From assembly GCA_024102795.1 (NCBI GenBank), contig JAGFJK010000122.1, positions 1 through 47,292 on the forward strand: 47,292 bases of DNA. The letters run 5' to 3'. This document shows, piece after piece, positions 16,530 to 26,137 of this stretch. The notes beneath the pieces are model-generated. The model saw only the letters and a program-made list of their open reading frames with translations. It was not told the DNA's origin and did not search any database. A program made the position numbers and the translations under genes. The DNA comes from Pirellulaceae bacterium (GTDB taxonomy: Bacteria > Planctomycetota > Planctomycetia > Pirellulales > Pirellulaceae). Within the stretch, counting starts at the first letter, position 1, and every line of letters starts with the position of its first letter.

Positions 16530-18248
16530 ATGACCACCAACCTGCAAACTTTGCGTCACGATTTTCTACACGTCGCTTCGGCGGACGAAGCGCGCCGGTG
16601 CGTGAAACGCCGACACGCCGTCTGGCTGGCCAGTGCCGACGCCGAATCGTTCGCGGAGGTCTGGGAGTCGCTGCCCGACGAATTGCCCGCCAGCGATCAG
16701 CCGCAGCGCGTCCTGCTGGGCGCGCTGCTGGAATGTCTGCTCGACCTGCGCCGACGACGACCGGCGATCGACGCGACCGCGACTTCAGCCGCGGCCGCCG
16801 TTTCCAGTAACGCAACTCAGTTACCGCCCCTGCTGTTCAGCCCGCGAACGACGCGGCGGATTCTCGCGCGCATCAGCACGCTCTACGCGAACTGGGATGC
16901 GACAGCCGTCGAGCGGCATCTGCTGTTGGTCTGGCTGGCTACGGGACGCCAGCCGGCGGAGCTGGCCGAATTAGTGGAACTGCTGGTCGACGATCCGCCT
17001 GCGGACAGCACGCAGGTCGGCCGCATCGTAGCTCCGCTGATTCAGCATGCCGACTTCGAACCGCGACTGTTGTATCCGCGGTTGCTCGCTGGCCTGCGGC
17101 ATGTCAGCCTGGCGTCGGCGATCCTGGACATGACGAACTTCTACTTCCGCCAGCGGGGATTGCATCCGCATCCCGCCGCGGCGCGGAGCGCCGAGCTGGT
17201 GCGGTTGCTGAGCGGACTGGCCGGACAGCTTGGCCAACTGGAAGTTGCCGCTCGTCGCCCGTCCGATCCGCAACCGGAATCGCAGCCGGAGTCGCAGCCA
17301 GGACCCGAGTCGCCGCCCGGCCAGGAATCGCTGCGGCAGCCGGCGCCGGTCGTCGAGACGAGCGGGCGCCGCGAGCTGACTCCGCGGCAGGTGGCCGAGA
17401 GCGTCGCGCTGGCCATCTCGCTGTGCGACACGCTGGCGCTGCTGGAGGAGCCGACCGCGATCGAACCGCTGGCCGCAGTCCTGGAATTGGGTCACCGGCG
17501 GCTGCGGATCGAGGCGGCGGCGGCGCTGGCCCGCCTTGGCGATCGCCGCGGCCAGCAGCGACTGATCGAGCTGGCGGCGGAGCCGGTGGTGCGGAGGCTG
17601 GCGCTGGCCTACGCCGACGAATTGGGGCTCGGCGGACAGATCGCTCCGAGTTACCGCGGCGGGGCGGCGCTGGCCGAGTCGGATCTGGCGGCATGGCTGG
17701 CCCAGCCGACGCAGTTCGGACTGCCGCCGCGGATGCTGGAGCCGTTCGACGAACGAACTCAATACTGGCCCGGTTTCGACCAGCAGGTGCGGTGTTACCT
17801 GGTGCGTTTCACCTACGAATTGGCGGACGGCCGCTACAGCAACATCGGCATCGCGGGCCCGCTGACGCATGCCTTCCGTGCCGACCTGAGCGATCTGCCG
17901 CCCGACGACATCTACGCGGCCTTCGCCGGCTGGCAGGCGGAACACGCGGACATCTTCCAACAGGATGCCGCACATCTGCGGCCCCGGCAGCAAGCCGAAC
18001 TGGCGCGGCTGGAGCGGCGGCTGCGCGACGCGGGCTATCGGCGGATCGAACCGTGCCTGCTGGGCCACTTTCTCGGCGAGCGGGTGCTGGTGGCCGCGGC
18101 GGTGCGCGACGAGCAACCTGGCATCGTGCTGATCGACCGGGACCAGATCGAGTGGCATCCGAGGATCCGGACGACCTGGCCGCTGGGAGCCGAGGAGTGG
18201 TACAGCATCTACAAGGGGCGCCGCATGCTGCGGGCCTTCAATCCGTAG
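16530..18248 (+). CDS. HEAT-repeat protein of unknown function
   Basis: The protein has 572 residues from ATG at 16530; a TTG at 16515 is an alternative start. There is no signal peptide, so it is probably cytoplasmic. The N-terminal 230 residues are helical. A low-complexity linker of Pro-Glu-Ser-Gln repeats follows at about 245-275. Residues 290-370 contain HEAT-like helices (EPLAAVLELGHRRLRIEAAAALARLGDRRGQQRLIELA). The C-terminal 200 residues form a distinct domain (YWPGFDQQVRCYLVRFTYELADGRYSNIGIAGP, HPRIRTTWPLGAEEWYSIYKGRRML) that I do not recognise. Its 3' end overlaps the convergent inositol-phosphate synthase gene by 11 bp. Confidence 0.8.
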   Translation: MTTNLQTLRHDFLHVASADEARRCVKRRHAVWLASADAESFAEVWESLPDELPASDQPQRVLLGALLECLLDLRRRRPAIDATATSAAAAVSSNATQLPPLLFSPRTTRRILARISTLYANWDATAVERHLLLVWLATGRQPAELAELVELLVDDPPADSTQVGRIVAPLIQHADFEPRLLYPRLLAGLRHVSLASAILDMTNFYFRQRGLHPHPAAARSAELVRLLSGLAGQLGQLEVAARRPSDPQPESQPESQPGPESPPGQESLRQPAPVVETSGRRELTPRQVAESVALAISLCDTLALLEEPTAIEPLAAVLELGHRRLRIEAAAALARLGDRRGQQRLIELAAEPVVRRLALAYADELGLGGQIAPSYRGGAALAESDLAAWLAQPTQFGLPPRMLEPFDERTQYWPGFDQQVRCYLVRFTYELADGRYSNIGIAGPLTHAFRADLSDLPPDDIYAAFAGWQAEHADIFQQDAAHLRPRQQAELARLERRLRDAGYRRIEPCLLGHFLGERVLVAAAVRDEQPGIVLIDRDQIEWHPRIRTTWPLGAEEWYSIYKGRRMLRAFNP

Positions 18249-19455
18249 CGCCGGGCGCCGGGCCGGCGGCCCAGCGCTGGAGCATCTGGAACTGGCGGAT
18301 GAAGTCCTGCTCCGGCGTCCCCAGCGGGCTCTTGAAGAAGCTGGCCAGGAACGTTAGCAGTCCCGTTTCGCCCCGCCTGGCCGCCAGCTCGGTCAGCCGC
18401 ACCAGGTCCAGGACCAGCGGCGCGGCGAGCAGCGAATCGCAGCCCTGCCAGGTGAACTGCAGGATCATCGGCGTCCCCAGAAAACCGCGAAAGTGAATGT
18501 GGTCCCAGGCGGTCTTCCAGTCGCCCAGGCTGCGGATGTACTCGATGCTCACGTGCGTCTGCGGATCGTAGCCCAGAATCTCCCGCAGCAACCGGTCCTT
18601 GCTGGTCACCTTGGTCGCCTTGTTTTCGGGGTTGTCCAGCACCAGGCCGTCCATGTTGCCGAAGATGTTGTGCCCCACCCAGCTCATCACCTCCAGGTGG
18701 CGGCTGGCGAACATCGGCGCCAGCACGCTCTTGAGCAGCGTTTCGCCCGTCTTGCCGTCATGGCCCATATGGCACGTGCCCCGCTCCACGGCCAGTTCCT
18801 GAATCGCCGCGGGCGCCGAGCCCGGCGAGGGCGTGAAGTTCACGTAGGGATAGCCCAGGTCCAGCGCGGCGATGGCGTACAGCGAGCTGGCCGCGAGCGG
18901 GCATTTGCGCGGTTTGTCCAGCAGCTTGCTCAAGTCCTTCCAGCGTTCTGGCAGGTCGAGCGTCTCGCGCCGCGGCTCGGTCGAGGCCAGGTTGACGACC
19001 ACCAACTGATCGAGCCGCTGCGATTCGACGAACTGTCGCAGATCGCGTTGCACGCGGTCGATCGCCTCGCGCGGCGTCTCGACCACCTGCCGCAGGGCGT
19101 CGCTGGCCAGGCCGGTGATGGTCGAGCCCACGTTCAGCAGCACGCCGGGTCGGATCTGCGCGTCGATCCGCCGCAGGTCGGACTTGCAGGCGGAGATCAA
19201 GCCGGCGTCCAGCGCCCGGCTGACGTCGTGCAGTTTCTGAGCCTCATCCGCCAGCGTGGTGTCCCGGATGTCGTGCCCGCCGAGGACGAAGTCATTCCAC
19301 TCGGCCAGGTCCAAGTGGGCGAACTGGGGCAGGGCGGTGACCAGCCCCTGGCAACCGGCCAGTCCGCGGCGCAGGGCCTGTAATCCGACCGTGACCGTCG
19401 TGGCGACGCCGCCGCGGGCGCCAATGAGCCAGATGCCGATTCGACGTCGCGCCAT
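18238..19455 (-). CDS. ino1: myo-Inositol-1-phosphate synthase
   Basis: The protein has 405 residues. The enzyme converts glucose-6-phosphate to 1L-myo-inositol-1-phosphate using bound NAD. The nucleotide-binding loop is IGARGGVATTV near residues 10-20. Family blocks include VVNLASTEP, FTPSPG, the GHDGKTGETLLKSVLAPMF block (about 230) with its conserved lysines, and SWVGHNIFGNMDGLVLDNPENKATK. The length fits the short bacterial/archaeal type. The product may feed inositol phospholipids or compatible solutes. No inositol monophosphatase or lipid gene lies nearby, so the pathway branch is not shown here. The gene stands alone, convergent with the HEAT gene and divergent from the aminotransferase. 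Confidence 0.93.
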   Translation of the reverse strand: MARRRIGIWLIGARGGVATTVTVGLQALRRGLAGCQGLVTALPQFAHLDLAEWNDFVLGGHDIRDTTLADEAQKLHDVSRALDAGLISACKSDLRRIDAQIRPGVLLNVGSTITGLASDALRQVVETPREAIDRVQRDLRQFVESQRLDQLVVVNLASTEPRRETLDLPERWKDLSKLLDKPRKCPLAASSLYAIAALDLGYPYVNFTPSPGSAPAAIQELAVERGTCHMGHDGKTGETLLKSVLAPMFASRHLEVMSWVGHNIFGNMDGLVLDNPENKATKVTSKDRLLREILGYDPQTHVSIEYIRSLGDWKTAWDHIHFRGFLGTPMILQFTWQGCDSLLAAPLVLDLVRLTELAARRGETGLLTFLASFFKSPLGTPEQDFIRQFQMLQRWAAGPAPGATD

Positions 19456-19746
19456 GATCCGACGACTCCGCTGTGCACGGTTCGCGGGCCGCAGGCGGAC
19501 GGGACGCGGGGCGTGCCGCCTGGCCGGTGGCCCGGAACAGGATTGTGGGCCTTACGCGGGGCGTGAGGCGAGGGGTTGCGCGGCGCGGGAGGGCTTACGG
19601 GTCGACGCCGCGTTGCGGTCGCTGGGAGGAGCTGAAACTGGGGGCTACCTGAAGGCATACCGCGAAGCTACGATAATTGTCGCACGCTCTGCACGCCAGC
19701 GTCAAGCGGCAACTGGCGTCGACGGTTTCCGTAGAAGGCAGCGGTT

Positions 19747-20928
19747 ATGTTCGAAACGCTGGATATGGCGCCTCCCGATTCGATCCTCGGATTGTCGGAG
19801 GCGTTTCACAAGGATCCCCGCCCGCACAAGATCAATCTGAGCGTCGGCGTGTTCATTGACGACCACGGCCGCACGCCGATCCTGGCCAGCGTGAAGGAGG
19901 CCGAGCGGCGGCTGCTGGAAAGTGAACACAGCAAGGGCTATCTGCCCATGGCCGGGCTGCCGGAATACGACCGGCAGGTCCGCCGGCTGTTGTTGGATGG
20001 CGACACCGATCGGCCGGCGGTGGCCGTGCAGACTCCCGGCGGCACCGGCGCGTTGCGGGTCGCGGCCGACTTCCTGCAGGGCAAGTTCCCGGCGGCCCGC
20101 GTCTGGTGCAGCCATCCAACCTGGGCCAACCACCCTAACATTTTCGCCTCGGCCGGCCTGACCGTCCAGCGCTACGACTACTGCGACGCGGCCCATCGGC
20201 AACTGGACCTGGACGCGCTGCTCAAGTCGCTGGAGCAGGCAGCGCCGGGCGACGTGATCTGCCTGCATGCCTGCTGCCACAATCCGACGGGCATCGACCC
20301 CGACGAGGACCAGTGGCGGCAGATCGCCGAGCTGCTGTCGCGGCGCCGCCTGCTGCCGCTGGTCGACTTTGCCTACCAGGGATTCGGCGACGGACTGCTT
20401 GAAGATACGCTGGGACTGCGGGAGCTGCTCAAGACGTGCGACGAACTGCTCGTCTGCAGCTCGTTTTCGAAGAACTTCGGGCTGTATTCCGAACGCGTCG
20501 GGGCCCTGACGCTGGTGGCCCGCGAACCGCACGCGCTGGCGTCGGCCTTGAGCCATGTGAAGACCAGCGTGCGGACCAACTATTCCAACCCGCCCCGGCA
20601 CGGCGCGGCGATTGTGGCCACGATCCTCGGCGACGAGGATCTGCACCACGTGTGGCAGCGCGAACTGGCCGGCATGCGCGACCGGATTCACGACATGCGG
20701 CGGTTGTTTATCGAGCGGATGCGGGCTCGCGGCGTGCCGCACGACTTTTCGTTCATGCTCCAGCATCGGGGCATGTTCTCGCTGTCCGGACTGACGCACC
20801 TGCAGGTCGATGAATTGCGCAGCCAGCACGCCTTGTATATCGTGGGCAGCGGCCGGATCAACGTGGCCGGCATGACCCACGACAACATGGACCGGCTGTG
20901 CGATGCCATCGCCGCGGTGTTCAAGTAA
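19747..20928 (+). CDS. Class I aspartate/aromatic aminotransferase
   Basis: The protein has 393 residues, typical for the AspC/TyrB group. The N-terminus (PHKINLSVGVFIDDHGRTPIL) is the usual KxNLGVGxYxDxxGxxPxL. TPGGTGALR, the cofactor-aspartate region LVDFAYQGFGDG and the PLP lysine K242 in CSSFSKNFGLYSERVGAL are all present. It transfers the amino group of aspartate or an aromatic amino acid to 2-oxoglutarate. The substrate cannot be fixed from sequence. It is the first gene of a co-directional run with a DUF2088 gene (29 bp gap) and a Cys/Met PLP enzyme. The upstream 290-bp gap is GC-rich except for a GATAAT at 19672. Confidence 0.92.
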   Translation: MFETLDMAPPDSILGLSEAFHKDPRPHKINLSVGVFIDDHGRTPILASVKEAERRLLESEHSKGYLPMAGLPEYDRQVRRLLLDGDTDRPAVAVQTPGGTGALRVAADFLQGKFPAARVWCSHPTWANHPNIFASAGLTVQRYDYCDAAHRQLDLDALLKSLEQAAPGDVICLHACCHNPTGIDPDEDQWRQIAELLSRRRLLPLVDFAYQGFGDGLLEDTLGLRELLKTCDELLVCSSFSKNFGLYSERVGALTLVAREPHALASALSHVKTSVRTNYSNPPRHGAAIVATILGDEDLHHVWQRELAGMRDRIHDMRRLFIERMRARGVPHDFSFMLQHRGMFSLSGLTHLQVDELRSQHALYIVGSGRINVAGMTHDNMDRLCDAIAAVFK

Positions 20929-20957
20929 CCGCAGGTTCCATTGCGAGTTTCCGCTCC

Positions 20958-22229
20958 ATGGGCGAGTACCCCCAGATTTTTCGTGTCCGCCAGACGTTTG
21001 AAGCGCCGCGGGTCCTGGATGTGGCGGCCGAAGTGGAACGGCAACTCGCGCGGCTGGAACTGCAGCGGCAATTGCAGCCGGGCCAGTCCGTGGCCGTCAC
21101 GGCGGGCAGCCGCGGCATCGCCAACATCGCCCTGATCATTCGCGCCATCTGCCAGCATGTCCGGCGGTTGGGGGGAGAACCGTTCATCGTACCCGCCATG
21201 GGCAGCCACGGCGGGGGCACGGCGGAAGGCCAGCGCAAGGTGATTGAGTCGTATGGGGTGACCGAGCAGTTCTGCGGTTGCCCGATCCGCTCCAGCCTGG
21301 AAACGGTGATCGTCTGCCAGGCGGCCGAGGGGTTTCCCGTGCACTTCGATCGCCAGGCCTGGGAGGCCGATCACGTGATCGTCTGCGGCCGGGTGAAACC
21401 CCATACGGGCTTCGTCGGCGACATCGAAAGCGGGCTGATGAAAATGATGCTCATCGGTCTCGGCAAGCACGAGGGGGCCAAGATCTACCACCGGGCCATC
21501 TTGAATTACAGTTTCGGGCAGATCCTGCGGAGCGTCGCGCGCGAGGTGCTGGCCAAGTGCCGTATCCTGGCCGGCGTGGCGATCGTCGAGAACGGCTACG
21601 ACCAGACGGCGCTGATCGAGGCGGTGCCTCCGGACCAGTTCGAAACGCGGGAGAAGGAACTGTTGCTGCTGGCCCGCCAGTGGATGCCCAAGCTGCCGTT
21701 CGCCGAAGTCGACCTGCTGCTGATCGACGAGATCGGCAAGAATATCAGCGGTTCGGGCATGGACACGAATGTGGTCGGCCGCAAGTACAACGATCACAAG
21801 GCGGCGGACGACGAGTATCCGAAGGTCAAGCGAATCGCCATCCGGGGGCTGACTGCCGACACGCACGGCAACGCCACCGGGCTGGGCATGGCGGAATTCT
21901 GCCGCTCGCAGATCCTCCAGCAGATGGATGTGGAGGCGACCCGGATCAACGCACTGACCGGCGGGCACCCGACGGCGGCGATGCTGCCCCTGGATTACCC
22001 CACGGATCGCCAGATCCTGGACGCCGCCCTGCCGACGATCGGGTTGGCGGACCCGCCCGATGCACGGCTGCTTTGGATCCACAACACGCTGGACGTGGCC
22101 GAAGTCGAGTGTTCGCTGGCCTACCTGGAAGAAGCCCGCCGCCGCTCCGACCTGGAAGTGGTGGTCCCGCCCCGTCCCCTGCCGATGGATACGGCCGGAA
22201 ACCTGCCGGCTTTCCGGTCGGCTCATTAG
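20958..22229 (+). CDS. LarA-like (DUF2088) nickel-pincer racemase/epimerase family protein
   Basis: The protein has 423 residues. ATG at 20958 lies 29 bp after the aminotransferase stop; the longer frame from 20898 overlaps that gene and is rejected. The N-terminal half shows DUF2088 features: VAVTAGSRGIAN, VPAMGSHGGGTAEGQ and VIVCGRVKPHTGFVGDIESGLMKMMLIGLGKHEGAKIYH. The His and Lys residues here correspond to the region that binds the nickel-pincer nucleotide in lactate racemase LarA. The C-terminal half (IDEIGKNISGSGMDTNVVGR, ADTHGNATGLGMAEF) is typical of the LarA-homologue group of uncertain substrate. It probably racemises or epimerises a 2-hydroxy acid. No larBCE cofactor-synthesis genes are in the window. 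Confidence 0.8.
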   Translation: MGEYPQIFRVRQTFEAPRVLDVAAEVERQLARLELQRQLQPGQSVAVTAGSRGIANIALIIRAICQHVRRLGGEPFIVPAMGSHGGGTAEGQRKVIESYGVTEQFCGCPIRSSLETVIVCQAAEGFPVHFDRQAWEADHVIVCGRVKPHTGFVGDIESGLMKMMLIGLGKHEGAKIYHRAILNYSFGQILRSVAREVLAKCRILAGVAIVENGYDQTALIEAVPPDQFETREKELLLLARQWMPKLPFAEVDLLLIDEIGKNISGSGMDTNVVGRKYNDHKAADDEYPKVKRIAIRGLTADTHGNATGLGMAEFCRSQILQQMDVEATRINALTGGHPTAAMLPLDYPTDRQILDAALPTIGLADPPDARLLWIHNTLDVAEVECSLAYLEEARRRSDLEVVVPPRPLPMDTAGNLPAFRSAH

Positions 22230-22241
22230 GGGGCCGCCACC

Positions 22242-23444
22242 ATGTCCGAACGCTGCGACGACATCTGCCCGCGCCCGGATCGCCCGCCGGCCATGCCCAA
22301 CCAGCCGCTGGTCGTCCCGCCGTACTTGACCAGCGTCTGGTGTTGCGAGAGCACGGAGCAGGCCGAACAGATCCTGTCCGGCGAGCTGGAAGGGTTCGTC
22401 TACCAGCGCGACGCGCATCCCAACGCCGCGATGCTGGCGGACAAGTGCCGCCAACTGCACCGGGCCGACGCTGCCGTGATGACCTCGTCCGGCATGTCCG
22501 CCCTGGCCGCCCTGCTGCTGTCCCAGACCACTCAGGGAGATCACCTGGTGGTCAGCAACCGGCTGTACGGCCGCAGCCAGGTGTTGCTGTTGCAGGAAGC
22601 GGCTCGACTGGGCATTACCGCGACCCTGGTGGATACGTGCGACCTGCGGGAAACCGCCGCCGCGCTGACCCCCCGCACTCGGCTGCTGATTACCGAAACG
22701 ATCGCCAACCCGACCCTGGAAGTGGCGGACCTGGCGGCGCTGGCGGAGCTGGCCCGGACAGTGGAAGCGGCCTTGCTGGTGGACAACACATTCGCCACTC
22801 CCGCGCTCTGCCGGCCGCTGGAGTGGGGTGCCGAGCTGGTGATGGAAAGCGTCAGCAAGATGATGAACGGCCACAGCGACGTGATGCTGGGCCTGGCGTG
22901 CGGACGGGAGTCGCGGTGGGAACGAGTGGCTCAGGTGGTGGCCACCTGGGGACTGGCCAGCAGCCCGTTCGACTGTTTCCTTTCCAGTCGCGGGCTGGCG
23001 ACCATGCACTTGCGGATGGAGCGGGCCTGCGACAACGCGCTGCAGGCCGCCCGCTGGCTGGCCCGCCATCCCGGCGTGGCCGGCGTGCTCTATCCGGGGC
23101 TGGAAAGCCACCCGCAGCACGCATTGGCCGGTCGGCAGTTGGGCGGCCGCTATGGTTCGATGGTCACCTTCCACTTGCCGGGGGGACGCCTGCAAGCCGA
23201 CGCCTTTATCCGGGCCGCTCGCCAGATCCCGTTTTGCCCGTCGCTGGGCGAGGTCTCCACGACGCTCAGCCACCCGCAGAGCACCAGTCACCGGAGTTTG
23301 ACGGAGCGGCAGCGCGAGGCGCTTGGCATTCTGGGTGGTACGATTCGCTTGTCGGTGGGTTGCGAATCGGCCGAGCACGTGCTGGGGGCCTTGGCGGAAG
23401 CGTTCGACCATCTGCCGGACGCGGCCTGGACTCGGCGGGCGTAA
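22242..23444 (+). CDS. Cys/Met-metabolism PLP enzyme (cystathionine gamma-synthase / lyase family)
   Basis: The protein has 400 residues, normal for the family. The active-site lysine is K206 in SVSKMMNGHSDVMLG, the usual SxTKYxxGHSD motif with an unusual MMN. Other family blocks are SSGMSALAALLL (phosphate cup), LVDNTFATPALCRPLEWGAELVMES and SLGEVSTTLSHPQSTSHRSL. It catalyses a gamma-replacement or elimination on homoserine-derived or sulfur amino acids. Synthase and lyase cannot be separated by eye. It follows the LarA-like gene by 12 bp with AGGGGG upstream, so co-expression is likely. The extended N-terminus with CDDICPRP is atypical. Confidence 0.9.
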   Translation: MSERCDDICPRPDRPPAMPNQPLVVPPYLTSVWCCESTEQAEQILSGELEGFVYQRDAHPNAAMLADKCRQLHRADAAVMTSSGMSALAALLLSQTTQGDHLVVSNRLYGRSQVLLLQEAARLGITATLVDTCDLRETAAALTPRTRLLITETIANPTLEVADLAALAELARTVEAALLVDNTFATPALCRPLEWGAELVMESVSKMMNGHSDVMLGLACGRESRWERVAQVVATWGLASSPFDCFLSSRGLATMHLRMERACDNALQAARWLARHPGVAGVLYPGLESHPQHALAGRQLGGRYGSMVTFHLPGGRLQADAFIRAARQIPFCPSLGEVSTTLSHPQSTSHRSLTERQREALGILGGTIRLSVGCESAEHVLGALAEAFDHLPDAAWTRRA

Positions 23445-23543
23445 GTGGTATATTGGGCAAAGATTTACCAACCCCGCCAGCGGCCGATGGCGCTCGAACT
23501 ATCGAGTGGGCGGGCGTTGCTCGCTCCTCAAAAGGTATTCTGC

Positions 23544-23765
23544 ATGGCCAAGAAAGAAGAAGCGCTGGAGGTGGAAGGAACGGTGACGCAGGCGTTAGCC
23601 AACACGCGGTTTCGCGTGCAGTTGGACACGGGCACCGAAGTCTTGGCTCACGTGGCGGGCCGCATGCGCAAGCACTTCATCCGCATTGTGCCGGGCGACA
23701 AGGTGCGCGTCGAACTCTCGCCCTACGACCTGACCAAGGGTCGCATCACATATCGCGAGCGGTAA
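23544..23765 (+). CDS. infA: Translation initiation factor IF-1
   Basis: The protein has 73 residues from ATG at 23544 ([18 protein letters not shown]). The frame extends upstream to 23445, but that part has no IF-1 similarity. The whole sequence is one S1/OB fold: [49 protein letters not shown]. The length equals the bacterial standard of about 72. It binds the 30S A site during initiation. It is transcribed in the same direction as the PLP-enzyme genes after a 99-bp gap and may have its own promoter. Confidence 0.97.
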   Translation: MAKKEEALEVEGTVTQALANTRFRVQLDTGTEVLAHVAGRMRKHFIRIVPGDKVRVELSPYDLTKGRITYRER

Positions 23766-23780
23766 CGCCAGCCGCGCAAC

Positions 23781-23800
23781 CGAATCGCCGATTCGTCTTG
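23781..23800 (+). terminator. Candidate terminator after infA
   Basis: CGAATC-GCC-GATTCG forms a perfect 6-bp stem 15 bp after the infA stop and is followed by TCTTGGTT. The flanking AACC can also pair with GGTT. The T-tract is short, so confidence is limited. Confidence 0.4.
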
Positions 23801-23928
23801 GTTCGCCAGCCAATTTGCCATAGGCTGGGCATTTCTGCGCGGCGGGGATTAAAACCCATCCGGTTTCCGCGGGGTATAAACGCTCGACGTTTGCAGCACA
23901 ACCGTATTGCCAAGAGGAGCCCAAACAC

Positions 23929-25620
23929 GTGAATTACCGACTGATCAACCGATTTCTGGCGAGCGCGGCATTGGCCGCGGTGGCCCTCCTGGTCGTTCCG
24001 CGCCCGGCGAGTGCCCAGCAGGCGGCCGGCGACACCAAACCCGTGGCGGTCCTCTCGGTGGCCAGCATCAACGAGATTACCAAGGACATTTCGTTTCTCA
24101 GCAAGGCGGCCGACGTGGCCGATCTGGGCGGCATCGCCAACCTGATGATCATCGGTTTCACTCAGGGCGTGGACACCAGCCGTCCGGCGGGGATGTACAT
24201 TGTGATGGAGGGCGCCGCGCCCAAGGGAGTCGGGTTCGTCCCGGTGACCGATTTCGCGACCGTGCGGCGGCAGATCGAGGAGGGGCTGAATACCGAACTG
24301 CAGGACGCGGGCAACGGCGTGCTGCGCCTGGCTCAGGAAGACCGCGACGTGTACGTCAAGCCGCAGGACGGCTGGATGTTCGTTTCGGACCGAGCTGAGA
24401 ACCTGGGCGGGGTTCCCAAGGACCCCACCGTGGTGCTCGATGGTCTTCACCAGACCTATGACGTGGCCCTGCGGATCAACGCGAGGAACGTGCCCGCCGA
24501 GATTCGCGACATGCTGGTCACGCAGATGAAGGCCGGGTTTGCCCGCGGCTTCGAGCAGGGGCTGGACGAGGACCAGCCGAACCGCGAGCTGACCGAGGAA
24601 TTGGGCCGCAACATGATTCAGTCGTATGTGTCGCTGATCGAGGAGACCGACCAGTTGACGCTGGGCTGGGCGATCGACAACGAGGCGAAGGCGACCTACG
24701 TGGACGTCAAGCTGACGGCGGTGGCCGGCACCGAGTTGGCCCAGCAGATGGCGTTGCTCAAGAATCTCCGCTCCAACTTCCGCGGCTTCGAACTACCCAA
24801 CGCGGCCGCCACGCTGAGCCTTTCCAGCAAGATGCGGGCGGCTGAAATCCAGCAGACGCTGGCGATGCTTAAGGGGCTCCGCGAACAGGCCATGGAACAA
24901 CTGGATCAGAACACGGACATCCCCGACGAGACGACTCGGCAGGCGATCAAGGACGCTTACGGCACGGCGATGGACGTGGTCGAGAAGACGGTGGCCGATG
25001 GCAAGGTGGACGGCGGCGCCGCCGTCTTGCTCGGTTCCGGCAAGGTGCGGTTCGTCGCCGGGGGCGGGGTGGCGGACGGGCCGGCGTTGGAACGCGCGTT
25101 CCGCAAGCTGGTGGACGTGGCCAAGAACGAGCCGGAATTTCCGCAGGTCAATTTCAACGTCGACAAGTACCAGCAGGTCACGTTCCACACGATGAGCGTT
25201 GCGGTGCCGGAGAACGAAGCCGAGGCCCGCAAGGTGCTCGGCGAGAAGCTTGACATGGCCCTGGGCGTGGGCGCCCACAGTTTCTATGTGGCGTTCGGCG
25301 AAAACAGCGTCGGGCTGGTCAAGCAGGTCATCGATGGCTCGGCATCCCAGGCGGACGCGGACGCGGCCCCGATGAAGCTGAGCATCGCCCTGGCCCCGCT
25401 GCTGCAGTTCGCCAAGGCGATGGACGAGAACGCGTTGATCGGCGCACTGGCCGACGCGATCTCGAACGCCGCCGGACGCGACCACATCCTGGTCACGGCC
25501 CAGCCGATCGAGCGGGGAGTCAATTACCGTTTGAACGTGGAAGACGGCGTACTCAAGCTGATCGGTCAAGGCATCAAGCTGATGACCGGAGCGCAGCAGC
25601 AGTTCGGTAACGACTTCTAG
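23929..25620 (+). CDS. Large exported protein of unknown function
   Basis: The protein has 563 residues, starting at GTG 23929 with AGAGGAG upstream. A clear signal peptide ends at RPASAQQA, so the mature protein is exported. The body is a repeated alpha/beta arrangement without transmembrane segments. Phrases such as SVASINEITKDISFLSKAADVADLGG and YVKPQDGWMFVSDRAENLG recall a family of planctomycete secreted proteins of unknown role. No catalytic motif is visible. It stands alone between infA and two minus-strand membrane genes. The strong ribosome site suggests good expression. Confidence 0.8.
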   Translation: MNYRLINRFLASAALAAVALLVVPRPASAQQAAGDTKPVAVLSVASINEITKDISFLSKAADVADLGGIANLMIIGFTQGVDTSRPAGMYIVMEGAAPKGVGFVPVTDFATVRRQIEEGLNTELQDAGNGVLRLAQEDRDVYVKPQDGWMFVSDRAENLGGVPKDPTVVLDGLHQTYDVALRINARNVPAEIRDMLVTQMKAGFARGFEQGLDEDQPNRELTEELGRNMIQSYVSLIEETDQLTLGWAIDNEAKATYVDVKLTAVAGTELAQQMALLKNLRSNFRGFELPNAAATLSLSSKMRAAEIQQTLAMLKGLREQAMEQLDQNTDIPDETTRQAIKDAYGTAMDVVEKTVADGKVDGGAAVLLGSGKVRFVAGGGVADGPALERAFRKLVDVAKNEPEFPQVNFNVDKYQQVTFHTMSVAVPENEAEARKVLGEKLDMALGVGAHSFYVAFGENSVGLVKQVIDGSASQADADAAPMKLSIALAPLLQFAKAMDENALIGALADAISNAAGRDHILVTAQPIERGVNYRLNVEDGVLKLIGQGIKLMTGAQQQFGNDF

Positions 25621-25632
25621 TGTCTGGGGCAG

Positions 25633-26136
25633 TCAAACGGGCCGCTCGCGCTTCGACACCGTGCTGTCGGGCGAGCGGTCCGATCCCAGATAGTAGTCCA
25701 CGACCGATAACACGTGATCCTTCTGGCCGTCGTAGCGGATGAACAGACCGCGGAAGGCGTCCAGGGGCGACGGTTCGGGATCGACCAGCAGCAGCACGCC
25801 CCGGCGAAAGGGGCGGTAGCGGCGAAACTCCCGCCAACTGATCCGGTAGGTTCGCCGACCCACGGTCTGCAGGATGCCCCGCGGCCCCAGTTCGAACTGG
25901 ACCGGCAGCCAGACCCGCCAGATGCTCAGCAGCAGGGCCAGCATCGTACCGCCGCCGGCCAGGGAACTGTTCGACACCAGGCCGACGACCAACGCCACGC
26001 CAACCGAGGCGGCCAACAGCAGCCAGGGCCCGATCCCGTCCTGGCGCAGCGGCCAGTTGCGCAGACGTGCCTCGCGCACATCTTTGCGCATTCGAATCAG
26101 GCGTTCTTGGGAACCGGCGCTGCTCATACCATGCAT
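25633..26136 (-). CDS. Two-helix membrane protein with PH-like C-terminus
   Basis: The protein has up to 167 residues. ATG at 26136 follows the upstream stop by one base; ATG at 26127 is an alternative. Hydrophobic segments lie at about 35-52 and 60-76. They are followed by a beta-rich region, VQFELGPRGILQTVGRRTYRISWREFRRYRPFRRGVLL, which resembles small bacterial PH-like domains (DUF304 type) next to membrane helices. The function is unknown. It forms a two-gene minus-strand unit with the preceding membrane gene. Confidence 0.7.
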   Translation of the reverse strand: MHGMSSAGSQERLIRMRKDVREARLRNWPLRQDGIGPWLLLAASVGVALVVGLVSNSSLAGGGTMLALLLSIWRVWLPVQFELGPRGILQTVGRRTYRISWREFRRYRPFRRGVLLLVDPEPSPLDAFRGLFIRYDGQKDHVLSVVDYYLGSDRSPDSTVSKRERPV

Positions 26137-26137
26137 T

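Noticed and set aside
20688..23471. A 927-codon minus-strand frame
   Set aside because: It lies antisense to three well-identified enzymes and lacks any domain; it is a product of high GC at third codon positions.
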